NCBI GenBank assembly: GCA_963695985.1
Contig: CAVOIC010000011.1
Location: 186,001 to 250,000 of the forward strand
Direction of reading: 5' to 3'
Source of the DNA: DATBVX01 sp963695985
GTDB lineage: Bacteria; Pseudomonadota; Gammaproteobacteria; Steroidobacterales; Steroidobacteraceae
DNA length: 64,000 bases
Translations under genes and position numbers: made by a program
In this document: positions 17,121 to 24,958 of the stretch, piece by piece
Layout of the letters: each line of letters opens with the position of its first letter
Numbering within the stretch: the stretch's first letter is position 1
The notes under the pieces: model-generated
What the model saw: the letters and a program-made list of their open reading frames with translations, nothing else
What the model was told of the DNA's origin: nothing
Database searches by the model: none

Positions 17121-17645
17121 CTAGCGGACTAGCAGGTCCACCTGGCGCACATCGAGACCGGCCTCCCGATAGTACTTCCGAGTCAGCTCGAGAGCGGTGA
17201 ATCCGTCCTCGTAGGCAGCAAAGCCACCGTTCACCGCCTTGTCCAGATAGATGAGGCCGCCCTCGACGATGAAGAGGATCAGCGCTGCTTCTGGTGAGTC
17301 CTCGGTGATCACCAGCGTATGAGCCTCGCCGGCGGGTTCGTAGATAAATGTTCCGGGCTTTGCAACCCAGTCATGCTCCAGGTATCTCCAGTGACCACGC
17401 ATCGTATAGCCATGTACGGTGCCAACGTGGTAGTGAGTGCCCAGCTTGGCGCCGGGGAGACCTTTAAGAACGACGCTGAATCCGCCAGACGTGACGTTAA
17501 AGCAGCACGGCTGGAACCATACACCTTCCGCATAAGGAACCCAGAGGCGGTTGTCCTCCACGTCGATGTTGGCGATGAAGTGTTCGCGGCTGCGTTGAAT
17601 GGGATCGAGGCCGTCGGTGAAACTGTTGAAGGCAGTGATCGGCAT
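17121..17645 (-). CDS. 2,4'-dihydroxyacetophenone dioxygenase family cupin
   Basis: A 174-residue single-cupin protein of the DHAP dioxygenase/acetylacetone-cleaving type. It shows GTHYHVGTVHGYTMRGHWRY, in which the His residues and a downstream Glu/His (EPAGEAHTLV) form the usual metal site, and WVPYAEGVWFQPCCFN before it. The family cleaves C-C bonds next to a ketone with Fe(II) and oxygen. There is no recognisable attC between it and the MaoC-like gene 47 bases away. The substrate is unknown. Confidence 0.75.
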   Translation of the reverse strand: MPITAFNSFTDGLDPIQRSREHFIANIDVEDNRLWVPYAEGVWFQPCCFNVTSGGFSVVLKGLPGAKLGTHYHVGTVHGYTMRGHWRYLEHDWVAKPGTFIYEPAGEAHTLVITEDSPEAALILFIVEGGLIYLDKAVNGGFAAYEDGFTALELTRKYYREAGLDVRQVDLLVR

Positions 17646-17787
17646 GTGTTCTTCCTTATTTGTGAGTCAACGATCGAGAGGGGAGTATCCGCTCACCTGA
17701 TCGAATGTGTTAGTCCCCGACCCCGGACGTGTCGTCCACGCGAAATGTACGTGCAGTCGCAGCCGACCATCGGAAAGGCGCTCGAGC

Positions 17788-18225
17788 TTATGGGCTCGCG
17801 CCAGCCGGCGACGATGAGCCCGTCGCGCCCGCTGGCGGCACGGCACCCTTGATCACCAGCCACAGCATGAGCGCCAGCTCCCCGAAGAAGGCCGGCTGAG
17901 CGTAGGTAAACACCTTATCCTGGTATTGCGGCATCAATTCGCCGGTAAGACTCAGGATCACATAGGCGAAGCCGCCGAGGGCGAGCCAGACGCCCAGGAA
18001 CCGCGGCAGGAAACGCGACCTGTACACAAGCAAGGCCAGTGGCAGCGGCCATACTCCCCAAAGGATTTCGGCGGCAGTGTTTTGATGGTCGCGCAGCGTG
18101 AGGAACAGCAAAGCCAGTGCGTCCCGCTGAGGTTTGTCGAATGCGGAAAGGAAATCGCCTCCACGCACGACCATTAGGGCGGCAGCGTCGCTCACGACGC
18201 CAACGAAGTTGGTGGTGTAAGCGTC
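17788..18225 (-). pseudogene. DUF4386 membrane protein, N-terminally truncated remnant
   Basis: The readable part matches the C-terminal half of DUF4386 proteins: RGGDFLSAFDKPQRDALALL, LLVYRSRFLPRFLGVWL and PAFFGELALMLWLVIKG. Full members have roughly 230 residues with an N-terminal pair of helices that are missing here. The frame is blocked upstream by an in-frame TAG at 18226-18228, just before the stop of the peptidase gene, and no ATG lies within. The left part of the gene was therefore removed when this junction formed. A GTG at 18195 could in principle start a shorter product. Confidence 0.7.
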
Positions 18226-18239
18226 CTATACGTCTCCGA

Positions 18240-20258
18240 TCACCAGATGCGCACGCGAGCGTCGGGAGACAGGTAAAGTTTCTCGCCCGCCTTCACGTCG
18301 AAGGCCTTGTACCACGGGTCGAGGTTGCGGACGGTGTCGGCGCGATACTCGCTAGGCGCGTGGCCGTCAGTGATGACCTGCTGACGCAGGGCGGGTTCGC
18401 GTGTCTTGTCGCGCCAGCTTTGCGCAAAGCTGATGAAAAATTGTTGGTCGCCGGTGAATCCGTTGACGACGGGCGCCGCTTTGCCGTTGAGCGAGAGCTG
18501 CCACGCGTCGTAAGCGACAGCGAGGCCCGCAAGATCGGCGATGTTTTCGCTCAGCACCTGCCGCCCATTGAGCGCAAGGTCGGGGAACGGCCGGTATTGG
18601 TCGTATTGCTTGGCAAGATTCTGAGAGGCTGCCTTGAAGTGCGCAAAGTCCTCCGGTGTCCACCAGTTGTGCAATTTTCCCGTCGAGTCGAAGAGCGCGC
18701 CCTGGTCATCGAAGCTGTGGCTGATCTCGTGACCGATAGTTGCGCCCATGGCGCCATAGTCCATCACCGCCGCACGCTTGGGGTCGAAATACGGCGGCTG
18801 GAGAATCGCAGCGGGAAAGTTCATGGCGTTCATCACCGGAAGATTCACGGCGTTGACGGTCTGCGGTGTCATGACCCATTCGGAGCGATCGACAGGCTGC
18901 CCCAGCTTGGCGAGGTTGCGCCGTGTCTCGAAGAGCTCGGCACGTTGCGCATTGCCGAGGGCGTCGTAACGGTGAATCTCGAGTCCCGAGTAGTCAATCC
19001 AGTGATCCGGATAGCCGACGCCGATCTTGAGCACGGCCAGCTTGGCTTTGGCCTTGGCCTTGGTTTCCGGCGCCATCCAGTCGAGCTGATCGATGCGTCG
19101 CGAGAATGCGGCGATCAAATTGCGCACCATTTCCTCGGCGCGCTCCTTCTCGGACGGCGCGAAGTAACGCGCCGCGTAGAGTTTCCCGACGGCATCGCCG
19201 AGCGCGAGGTTGGTCACAGAGATGGCGCGCTTCCAGCGATCGCGGATCTGCGGCGTACCGTTGAGTGTCTTGCCGTAGAACTCGAAGCGTTCCATGACGA
19301 ATGGTCTGGGCAGATAGGGCGAGGCACGCTCGATCGCCCGAAGCGTCAGGTAATCCCTCCATGTCGGTAGTGGCTGGCTCGCGAGGAGTGCCGAAATCCC
19401 GGTGACCGCAGCCGGTTGCCAGACGACAAACTCCGTCTGCTTGTCGAGTCCCGCGGCCGCGAAGTATTCCTGCCAGTTGATTCCCGGAGCCCTGGTATCG
19501 AAATCCTTGCGCGACCAATGATTGTTGCCCTTCACCACGTCGATGGAGTCGACACGCGAGCCGTGGACCGCGGCCATGCGCTTCTCCAGATCGAATACGC
19601 GGGCGGCCTTCGCGTCCGCGTCCGGGATCCTCGCGAGCCTCAGCACCTTGGCGAGATGCGGCACGTACTTGGCGCGGATTTCGGCCATCGATGCCGAATC
19701 GTCCAGGTAATAATCACGGTCTGGCATGCCAAGGCCGCCCTGCAAGAAGAAGGCGGAATAGCGGCTCGGTTCGTCAAGATCCTGTGCCACCCAGAGGCCG
19801 AACAGATTGTCGGTGTAGAGGTCCGTCGCGTTGAGCACATCGACGTCGGCGCGCAGCTGCTTGCCAAGCACGCGCGACAGGTCTTTCCGATTGCGGAGGG
19901 CAGCGATCTCCTTGAGCTGCGGCTCGAGCGGTCTCAGTGCAAGCCGCTCGATCGTCGCTTCATCCATGAACGCGTAGTAGAAGTCCGCGATCTTTCGAGC
20001 ATCGGCGCTTGCATCGCGGGCGCGTGCGGCGTCGATGATGTCCAGCGTCCGTTGATTGTTCTGTTCGGTCAGGACGACGTCATCGCTGATCGAGCTGCGA
20101 TCGGGTGGAATCTCCGTCGCCTTGAGCCACGCGCCGTTGACGTACTGGAAGAAGGCGTCGCCCGGATGGACGCTCGAGTCGACAGCTGGCAGATCTGCGG
20201 CAAGCGATCTGAAAGCCGCGATAGTCAACAAGGTGAGAGTAAGGAGGGCGCGTCTCAT
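18240..20258 (-). CDS. M13 family metallopeptidase (neprilysin/PepO type)
   Basis: A zinc endopeptidase of about 672 residues, exported by a signal peptide (MRRALLTLTLLTIAAFRSLA). The zinc site HEISH is in GATIGHEISHSFDDQG (near residue 510), and the third ligand Glu is in ENIADLAG about 60 residues later. NAMNFPAAILQPPYF and the C-terminal DPWYKAFDVK are family hallmarks. The start at ATG 20258 gives a clean signal sequence; ATG 20297 would put extra residues before it. It is unusually large for a gene lying between attC sites, and abuts a truncated DUF4386 gene 14 bases downstream. Confidence 0.9.
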   Translation of the reverse strand: MRRALLTLTLLTIAAFRSLAADLPAVDSSVHPGDAFFQYVNGAWLKATEIPPDRSSISDDVVLTEQNNQRTLDIIDAARARDASADARKIADFYYAFMDEATIERLALRPLEPQLKEIAALRNRKDLSRVLGKQLRADVDVLNATDLYTDNLFGLWVAQDLDEPSRYSAFFLQGGLGMPDRDYYLDDSASMAEIRAKYVPHLAKVLRLARIPDADAKAARVFDLEKRMAAVHGSRVDSIDVVKGNNHWSRKDFDTRAPGINWQEYFAAAGLDKQTEFVVWQPAAVTGISALLASQPLPTWRDYLTLRAIERASPYLPRPFVMERFEFYGKTLNGTPQIRDRWKRAISVTNLALGDAVGKLYAARYFAPSEKERAEEMVRNLIAAFSRRIDQLDWMAPETKAKAKAKLAVLKIGVGYPDHWIDYSGLEIHRYDALGNAQRAELFETRRNLAKLGQPVDRSEWVMTPQTVNAVNLPVMNAMNFPAAILQPPYFDPKRAAVMDYGAMGATIGHEISHSFDDQGALFDSTGKLHNWWTPEDFAHFKAASQNLAKQYDQYRPFPDLALNGRQVLSENIADLAGLAVAYDAWQLSLNGKAAPVVNGFTGDQQFFISFAQSWRDKTREPALRQQVITDGHAPSEYRADTVRNLDPWYKAFDVKAGEKLYLSPDARVRIW

Positions 20259-20450
20259 GCATGTGCTCCAGCAGCTGCAGACCGAGTAGTGTTTCATAGG
20301 CGCATTGGTGAGCGCCATTCAGCGGTCCCAAGGACTACCGCCGCATGAAGGCCGGCGAGCGCGTAGTGCCTCCATTGTCCTCACACAAATCAGGCCGAGT
20401 TGGGATGTGTGACGAGCAGCCGACTATTCTTGACGAACCGCTGCTCGTAG

Positions 20451-20531
20451 CAGACGCAAGGCGCTCCGGGCGCCAGCACTGGCGAGAGCGATACTCATGT
20501 CGCCGCGGTCCGGTCGAACGCGTAGTCAGGC
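20451..20531 (-). repeat. Possible decayed attC site
   Basis: Just below the RidA stop, the minus strand reads GCCTGAC, then ACGCGTTCGACCGGACCG, close to the left arm of attC site 1, and ends GCGCCTTGCGTCTG where a GTTRRRY core would be expected. Both cores have mismatches, so it would probably not recombine. About 195 bases between this site and the peptidase start hold no other recognisable feature. Confidence 0.35.
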
Positions 20532-20906
20532 CTCTGCGATAACAGCAATCGAAACCCGCATGCCAGGAATGCGAACCGGCAGCTTTGCCCCTTGGCGTGC
20601 TGGTGGATCTGCCGGAAACCACTTCAGCCACTCCTCATTCAAGCCCGCGAAGTCTTCTTCCTCAAGCAGGATGACGGTTGCGCTTGCGACCTTTTCCAAG
20701 GAGCTTCCGGCCGCCTGGAGGATTGCAGAGATGTTCGTTAGGCACTGGCGTGTCTGCTCTTGAATTGTGTCGCCCTTGATCTTGCCGGTTTCTGGATCAA
20801 ACGGGCCAGTTCCTGAAACGAAGACAAGGCCAGCGGCCTTGACCGCCTGGCTGTACGTGGGCGGTGAGGGCGGAGCCTCGTTAGTTCGTACGATTTTGCG
20901 GGGCAT
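20526..20906 (-). CDS. RidA family protein (enamine/imine deaminase-like)
   Basis: A 126-residue YjgF/RidA fold protein: AVKAAGLVFVSGTGPFDPET, QEQTRQCLTNISAIL and a C-terminal VRIPGMRVSIAVIAEA. The conserved Arg that binds the substrate carboxylate is present in the final PVRIPGMRV segment. RidA deaminates reactive enamines made by PLP enzymes; many paralogues are uncharacterised. Its stop lies at the edge of a decayed attC, consistent with cassette origin. Confidence 0.8.
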   Translation of the reverse strand: MPRKIVRTNEAPPSPPTYSQAVKAAGLVFVSGTGPFDPETGKIKGDTIQEQTRQCLTNISAILQAAGSSLEKVASATVILLEEEDFAGLNEEWLKWFPADPPARQGAKLPVRIPGMRVSIAVIAEA

Positions 20907-21007
20907 GGCGCTCTCTTCGGTTGATGTGACCTGGGGACAGCACGAACAGCTTTGATGTAGTCGCGACGCTGCTTCTTAGAGTCCAATGATGGCGACGCCA
21001 AGTGAAG

Positions 21008-21778
21008 TCAGATCGTCAAGGCGAATCCGCCATCGGGCGTCAGGGTTGTGCCGGTGATGTAGCTGGCCTCATCCGAGCACAGGAAGACTATGGATCGAGC
21101 GATCTCCTCCGGGCGCCCCGCGCGTCTCATATGAACACGTTGTTTCAGGACTTGGTCGTACATCTCGTCACCGATTAACCCCCGCAGCCGGCGATGCATC
21201 GGCGTATCGATGATTCCCGGGCACACAAGATTGACCCTGATTCCCTGTGGCGCCAGCTCCGCGGAAACACTCGTCGTCAGTCCGATCTGTCCATGTTTCG
21301 AGGCGACGTAGGCCGAGCCGGTGGGAAAGCCGAGAAAAGAGTTTACGGAGCCGATATTGACGATCGCACCGCCATGCCCACCCGCAAGCATGGCTCTAGC
21401 CTCATACTTCATGCAGAGAAAGGTGCCTTTCAGGTTGATGTCGAGAACTCGGTCCCATTCTTCCTCGGGCAAATCCGTGATTCCAGAGAACTGCCCCTCG
21501 ATGCCGGCGTTGTTCACGGCGTAGTCGAGGCGCCCAAAGGTTTCAATCGTGTGTTTGACCATCCGTTCCACGTCCTTCGCAACGGAAACATCCGTCCTTA
21601 CGAAGGTTGCCGCGCCTCCGCGGGTCTTGATCTCACTGACGAGCGCAGCCAACTCGTCCTCCCGCCGTGCGGCAAGCGCAACCTTGGCTCCCTTCGCTGC
21701 GAATGCCTCGGCCGTTGCTCGCCCGATTCCACTGCTTGCTCCAGTAACCAGAGCAACTTTGCCGCTCATGCTTGTCAT
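21008..21778 (-). CDS. Short-chain dehydrogenase/reductase (classical SDR)
   Basis: A 256-residue NAD(P)-dependent oxidoreductase with TGASSGIGRA, NNAGIEG, the catalytic Ser in NIGSVNS, YVASK carrying the Tyr and Lys, and a typical C-terminus GTTLTPDGGFALTI. It resembles glucose-1-dehydrogenase/FabG-like SDRs of unknown substrate. ATG 21778 and 21769 both fit. It lies 45 bases downstream of the contracted attC at 21824-21851 (cassette direction), so it is probably cassette-borne. Confidence 0.88.
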   Translation of the reverse strand: MTSMSGKVALVTGASSGIGRATAEAFAAKGAKVALAARREDELAALVSEIKTRGGAATFVRTDVSVAKDVERMVKHTIETFGRLDYAVNNAGIEGQFSGITDLPEEEWDRVLDINLKGTFLCMKYEARAMLAGGHGGAIVNIGSVNSFLGFPTGSAYVASKHGQIGLTTSVSAELAPQGIRVNLVCPGIIDTPMHRRLRGLIGDEMYDQVLKQRVHMRRAGRPEEIARSIVFLCSDEASYITGTTLTPDGGFALTI

Positions 21779-21823
21779 GCCCTGCCTCCAAAGCCCATGG
21801 TCCGCTTGACTAGATCACACGCC

Positions 21824-21851
21824 GTCTAACGCCTGCATGTTGTAGTTAGGC
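21824..21851 (-). repeat. Contracted attC-like site (28 bp)
   Basis: On the minus strand GCCTAAC, 14 bases, then GTTAGAC: perfect RYYYAAC and GTTRRRY cores with almost the whole attC stem missing. It is separated by only 25 bases from the attC at 21877. Most simply an internal deletion of a longer attC. Confidence 0.6.
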
Positions 21852-21876
21852 GATTGGCAAACGGTTTCCACAAAGT

Positions 21877-21953
21877 GTCTAACGTCCCGGTTCAGCGTCC
21901 GGGCACTGCGAATCGGATGTTGGCACGTTATTTCTCACGGAGCGCTGCAACCG
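21877..21953 (-). repeat. attC site 2, larger part (split by IS)
   Basis: On the minus strand it begins CGGTTGCAGCG beside the IS and ends CGCTGAACCGGGACGTTAGAC. The arms pair except for one unpaired G, the extrahelical base typical of attC. The missing GCCTAACAAC half lies beyond the insertion sequence at 23312-23321. Confidence 0.8.
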
Positions 21954-21961
21954 AATAAAAG

Positions 21962-21974
21962 GGAGTTCCCCGTC
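21962..21974 (+). repeat. IS subterminal inverted repeat, left
   Basis: GGAGTTCCCCGTC, about 8 bases inside the left edge of the element; the exact complement lies at the right end. Confidence 0.85.
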
Positions 21975-22060
21975 CCTGACGCGGCCACGTGAGCCGCACG
22001 GCATCGAAGTGCCAAGATTGAAGGTGCTAGCCATTCAGTCTGAATCAGAGAGGGGAACTC

Positions 22061-22980
22061 ATGAACGAGATTACTACTGTGGGCGTGGACCTCGCAAAAG
22101 AGGTGATCGTGGTGTGCGCGGCCGATGACGCGGGGCGTGTAGTGTATTTCAAGCAGTTAAGTTTCCACGGCTTTGCGGCATGGGCAGCGAACCTGCCGCC
22201 GTGCAGCTTCGGGATGGAAGCGTGCAGCTCCGCGCACTACTGGGCGCGGTGCTTGAGTGCGCACGGTCATCGCGCGCGGTTGATGGCGGCAGAGTTCGTC
22301 AGGCCCTTTCGCAAGAGTCAGGCGGCGAAGAACGACCGCAACGACGCGCAGGGCTGCTGGCCGAATTCGGCGTGTGGCTCGGGCGCTCGACCGCGGCATT
22401 GCTGCGCGCCCTGCCGCGCTTGGCCGAGGAGCAGGAGCTGCCGGCACGTTTGCGTCCATTGCTGCGCCAGGCGCATGAACAGCTGCTGGTGCTTGAAGAG
22501 CGCATCGAGCAGTGTGATCGCGAGATCCAAGCCCACGCTCGGCACAGCGAGACGGCACAGCGCATCAGCGCACTCACAGGCATCGGCCCGCTCACCTCAA
22601 GCGCCGTCATTGCCACCGTCGCGAACGCAGCGGACTTTCGCAACGGTCGGCAGATGGCAGCGTGGGCCGGTTTGGTGCCGAAGCAAGCGAGCTCCGGCGG
22701 CAAAGAGCGACTCGGCGTGATCAGCAAGCGCGGCGACACCTATTTGCGCGGGCTCCTCACCCAAGGCGCGCGCTCCACACTGCAGGCGGCGTTGACTCGA
22801 TCCGCCGAGAAGCGCTCGCGCCTCGAGCACTGGATCGTCGCCTTGCACGCGCGCGTCGGTTACCACAAGACCCTGGTCGCAATCGCCAACAAACATGTGC
22901 GCATCATCTGGGCCATCCTCGCCAAGGGTGAGCAGTACGACCCCAACGCCTGGCAGCGCTACGGCCACGCGCGCACCTGA
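22061..22980 (+). pseudogene. IS1111-type transposase, internally deleted and frameshifted
   Basis: The first frame gives TTVGVDLAKEVIVV, the start of the RuvC-like DEDD domain, through KNDRNDAQ at about 22352. The next recognisable family sequence, GLLAEFGVWLG, follows immediately in another frame and runs to the stop at 22980, including the Tnp_20 part LTGIGPLTSSAVIATV and WAGLVPKQASSGGKERLG. Full transposases have roughly 45-50 residues between these two points, so a deletion with a frame change has removed the end of the catalytic domain. The product should be inactive. The start at ATG 22061 has a GAGAGGGGAAC ribosome site. Confidence 0.85.
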
Positions 22981-23292
22981 TCGCAACGCCTTTCCTTCCA
23001 CGCTGCGCCACGAGATCGACAACGAGGTCAGACCGAGCACGGTGAAAACCTGGCTAACAACCCGGCCGTCCAACACACCTGCACGGGACCGATCATCCCC
23101 GCAGCGGCACGCCGACAACCGAATGAGGACGCCGTGCGCGACTTTTATCTTGGCCCGGATGCGCCCTGCTCATCCCACAAGGCCGCGTAGAGAGATGCAG
23201 TCTGTCGCTCCGCCTCGATCACACCCGCGCTGCGCTCCTCGAGGACGCAAACCGCCGCGCCCCATGCAGATCCACATCATCACTCTTGACCT

Positions 23293-23305
23293 GACGGGGA
23301 ACTCC
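23293..23305 (-). repeat. IS subterminal inverted repeat, right
   Basis: GACGGGGAACTCC on the plus strand, the exact complement of the left repeat, about 6 bases inside the right edge of the element. Confidence 0.85.
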
Positions 23306-23311
23306 GTAGAG

Positions 23312-23321
23312 GTTGTTAGGC
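23312..23321 (-). repeat. attC site 2, core half beyond the IS
   Basis: GTTGTTAGGC on the plus strand (minus GCCTAACAAC). Joined to 21953 it rebuilds a complete attC of about 87 bp downstream of the lipoprotein gene that ends at 23338. Confidence 0.8.
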
Positions 23322-23337
23322 GTCACAGTCCGCAGTG

Positions 23338-23754
23338 TCAGTCTCGGCAGTACCCTTCACCACGCTTGACCGTGAGGCAATCTGCCTTCCCGGCCAACCA
23401 CTTCATACCGGTGTCGTTTCCGTCGGTCGGCCTCAAGGACTCCTTCGTGCCATCGCGTTCAAAGTCGATGTGATCACCCGCAGCCGAGCCCTTGAATGTA
23501 CGAGCGCCATCAAGATCCATGATAGTGATTTCGTAGACACCGTTCGCACCAGCAACGTGGAGATAAGTTCCTTCTGGACCATTCCATCGACCGATCCAAG
23601 CATCGGCCTTGGGAGCACTACTCGCAGGTGTGCTGCTCTCTTCATTAGGGGTCGCCACCGGCTGCGGGTTGTTCTTCGTGCAACCCAGGACAATCCCTGA
23701 GATGAGCGTCACCAACAAGAACAAACCACCGGCACACATGCGTAGCTCGGACAT
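23338..23754 (-). CDS. Cassette-encoded lipoprotein, hypothetical
   Basis: A 138-residue protein with a lipoprotein signal (LVTLISGIVLGCTKN; Cys near residue 25), a Ser/Pro/Ala-rich linker, then a small globular part WIGRWNGPEGTYLHV ... GKADCLTVKRGEGYC. The globular part resembles small outer-membrane-attached lipoproteins seen in cassette arrays, but no named family was recognised. Its stop is followed 16 bases later by the attC core. It is separated from its array neighbour only by the IS and the contracted attC sites. Confidence 0.65.
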   Translation of the reverse strand: MSELRMCAGGLFLLVTLISGIVLGCTKNNPQPVATPNEESSTPASSAPKADAWIGRWNGPEGTYLHVAGANGVYEITIMDLDGARTFKGSAAGDHIDFERDGTKESLRPTDGNDTGMKWLAGKADCLTVKRGEGYCRD

Positions 23755-23775
23755 AAATGGTGTCGGCTCGGTGTC

Positions 23776-23805
23776 GCCTAAACGCCTGATTGACTCGTGC
23801 TAGGC
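23776..23805 (-). repeat. Contracted attC-like site (30 bp)
   Basis: On the minus strand GCCTAGC, then ACGAGTCAATCAGGC, then GTTTAGG, with one mismatch in each core. It shares CAGGCGTT with the contracted site at 21824-21851. It overlaps the stop codon of the GNAT remnant, as R'' cores often do. Confidence 0.5.
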
Positions 23806-24086
23806 ACGCTTACTCATGGAGTAGAGGAGAATTGGCCCCTTGCCATCCTTCATTTCTCTTTCCAACGTCATTCCGATATTCCTGGCCACCTTCACCGAGG
23901 CCTGATTATCGTCCAGGGGAGCAATCCACAGCGACCAATAAACTCGCCTGTCTCTTTATAGATGGTCGCCCAGAGTCCCAACTCAGGGCGATCGGGATGC
24001 CCATGGAGAAACCATTCCAACTCTTCCTTCGCTTCCTCACAGGTCAATGTGCCCTCGGGGAAATATCGACTCGCCTTCGATGACAC
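23800..24086 (-). pseudogene. GNAT (RimJ/RimL type) acetyltransferase remnant
   Basis: Two blocks of one protein are joined wrongly. The first reads YFPEGTLTCEEAKEELEWFL and WATIYKETGEFIGRCGLLPW; the second, in another frame directly after, reads DDNQASVKVARNIGMTLERE and ends KGPILLYSMSKRA with TAG at 23800. The acetyl-CoA-binding middle (about 35-40 residues) is missing between them, and the usual first 40-50 residues are missing too. No functional product is expected. Confidence 0.7.
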
Positions 24087-24125
24087 TGCCCCGCCTGAGA
24101 GTATCGGAATTGTGTGGTGAAGAGC

Positions 24126-24213
24126 GGCTAACGTCCGCGTTGAGCAACGCGCTGCTGTGCAATGCATGCAGGCACCTTATCTTTCTCGCGTTTGCTCCAA
24201 CGCATTGTTGGGC
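24126..24213 (-). repeat. attC recombination site 3
   Basis: Minus strand: GCCCAAC, arm AATGCGTTGGAGCAA, then TTGCTCAACGCGGAC and GTTAGCC. The arms pair with a single unpaired base (GGAGCAA against TTGCTC). The centre shares the A-TAAnGTGC pattern of sites 2, 4 and 6. It belongs to the cassette of the GNAT gene at 24303. Confidence 0.85.
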
Positions 24214-24302
24214 GGCACTCCAACTACTTAACTTGAGCTACATGCGCATTGGCCGCGGTACCGCTTGCGTCCCGCGGCACCGTCCGTCCACCCAATGCCT
24301 AC

Positions 24303-24872
24303 TTAGATCTGTCGGCGCATCAACACCCCGGGCAGAACTGCACTAGGTCCGAGTTCGAGATCGATTCTGCGGATACTTTTGAAACCCAGCGCGCAGTAAA
24401 ACGCTTCTGCGTTAAGGCTGGAGTAGCATTCAAAGGTAATTACTCCCGCCGCACGGGCAGCAGTTTCGCAAAGATGATAGATCGCTCGACCGATGCCTCG
24501 ATTCGTCCAAGCTGGATGTGTGCCGAAGTGTCGGAGATGCGCAAGGTTAGCCTCGACCATGCTTGTTCCGGGGCGTTCCCGCGTCCAGCCCCCACAACCG
24601 ACCACCAGCCCGCCTTGCGACTCGGCGACATAGTATGTACCAGACGCAAGGAGCGACAAATTCGCTTTAGTCGTTAGCTTTAGCGCGGGAACAAGCAGAG
24701 CCTCGTCATAGGCTGACGCCATGAGCGTCGGATACGAAGCTTGCAGTAGCGCGTCAACCGCCGTAGCGTCGTCCGGCGTCGCTACCCTCGGAGCATGATA
24801 ATTCGCGACCACTTCTCTACGAGTCTCAACTTGTATCCGAATTACGCGGTCGACAGCCGGCTCGTGCCGCAT
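24303..24872 (-). CDS. GNAT family N-acetyltransferase (cassette)
   Basis: Up to 189 residues. The GNAT domain runs from PRVATPDDATAVDALL to the end, with the acetyl-CoA loop in THPAWTNRGIGRAIYHLC and the C-terminal FECYSSLNAEAFYCALGFKS. The ATG at 24872 lies inside the R' core of the attC upstream (GTTATGC), so the frame starts exactly at the cassette junction; a GTG some 20 codons later is an alternative start closer to the domain. The stop at 24303 is about 90 bases before attC site 3. Confidence 0.75.
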   Translation of the reverse strand: MRHEPAVDRVIRIQVETRREVVANYHAPRVATPDDATAVDALLQASYPTLMASAYDEALLVPALKLTTKANLSLLASGTYYVAESQGGLVVGCGGWTRERPGTSMVEANLAHLRHFGTHPAWTNRGIGRAIYHLCETAARAAGVITFECYSSLNAEAFYCALGFKSIRRIDLELGPSAVLPGVLMRRQI

Positions 24873-24957
24873 AACACCCCGGTTCAGCAGCCGGGCACTG
24901 CGCTGTGATGATCGATAGCACTTTATGCCTCACGGCCCGCTGCAACCGGTAGTAGGC
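24869..24957 (-). repeat. attC recombination site 4
   Basis: Minus strand: degenerate core GCCTACT, arm ACCGGTTGCAGCGGG, central GGCATAAAGTGC, arm GCTGCTGAACCGGGG, core GTTATGC. The arms pair with one unpaired G. It directly follows the GrpB stop at 24959. Confidence 0.8.
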
Positions 24958-24958
24958 G

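Larger units (their letters stand above)
21954..23311 (+). mobile_element. IS110-family (IS1111 group) insertion sequence inserted in attC
   Basis: The element of about 1358 bp interrupts an attC between ACCG and GTTGTTAGGC. Its ends carry subterminal 13-bp perfect inverted repeats, GGAGTTCCCCGTC at 21962-21974 and its complement at 23293-23305, a few bases inside each edge. This is the arrangement of the IS1111 group, some members of which target attC sites. No target duplication is visible, as expected for this group. About 310 bases after the transposase (22981-23292) hold no gene. Confidence 0.85.

Noticed and set aside
20738..21001. An 87-codon minus-strand frame
   Set aside because: Overlaps RidA in another frame, Arg-rich, no ribosome site or family.
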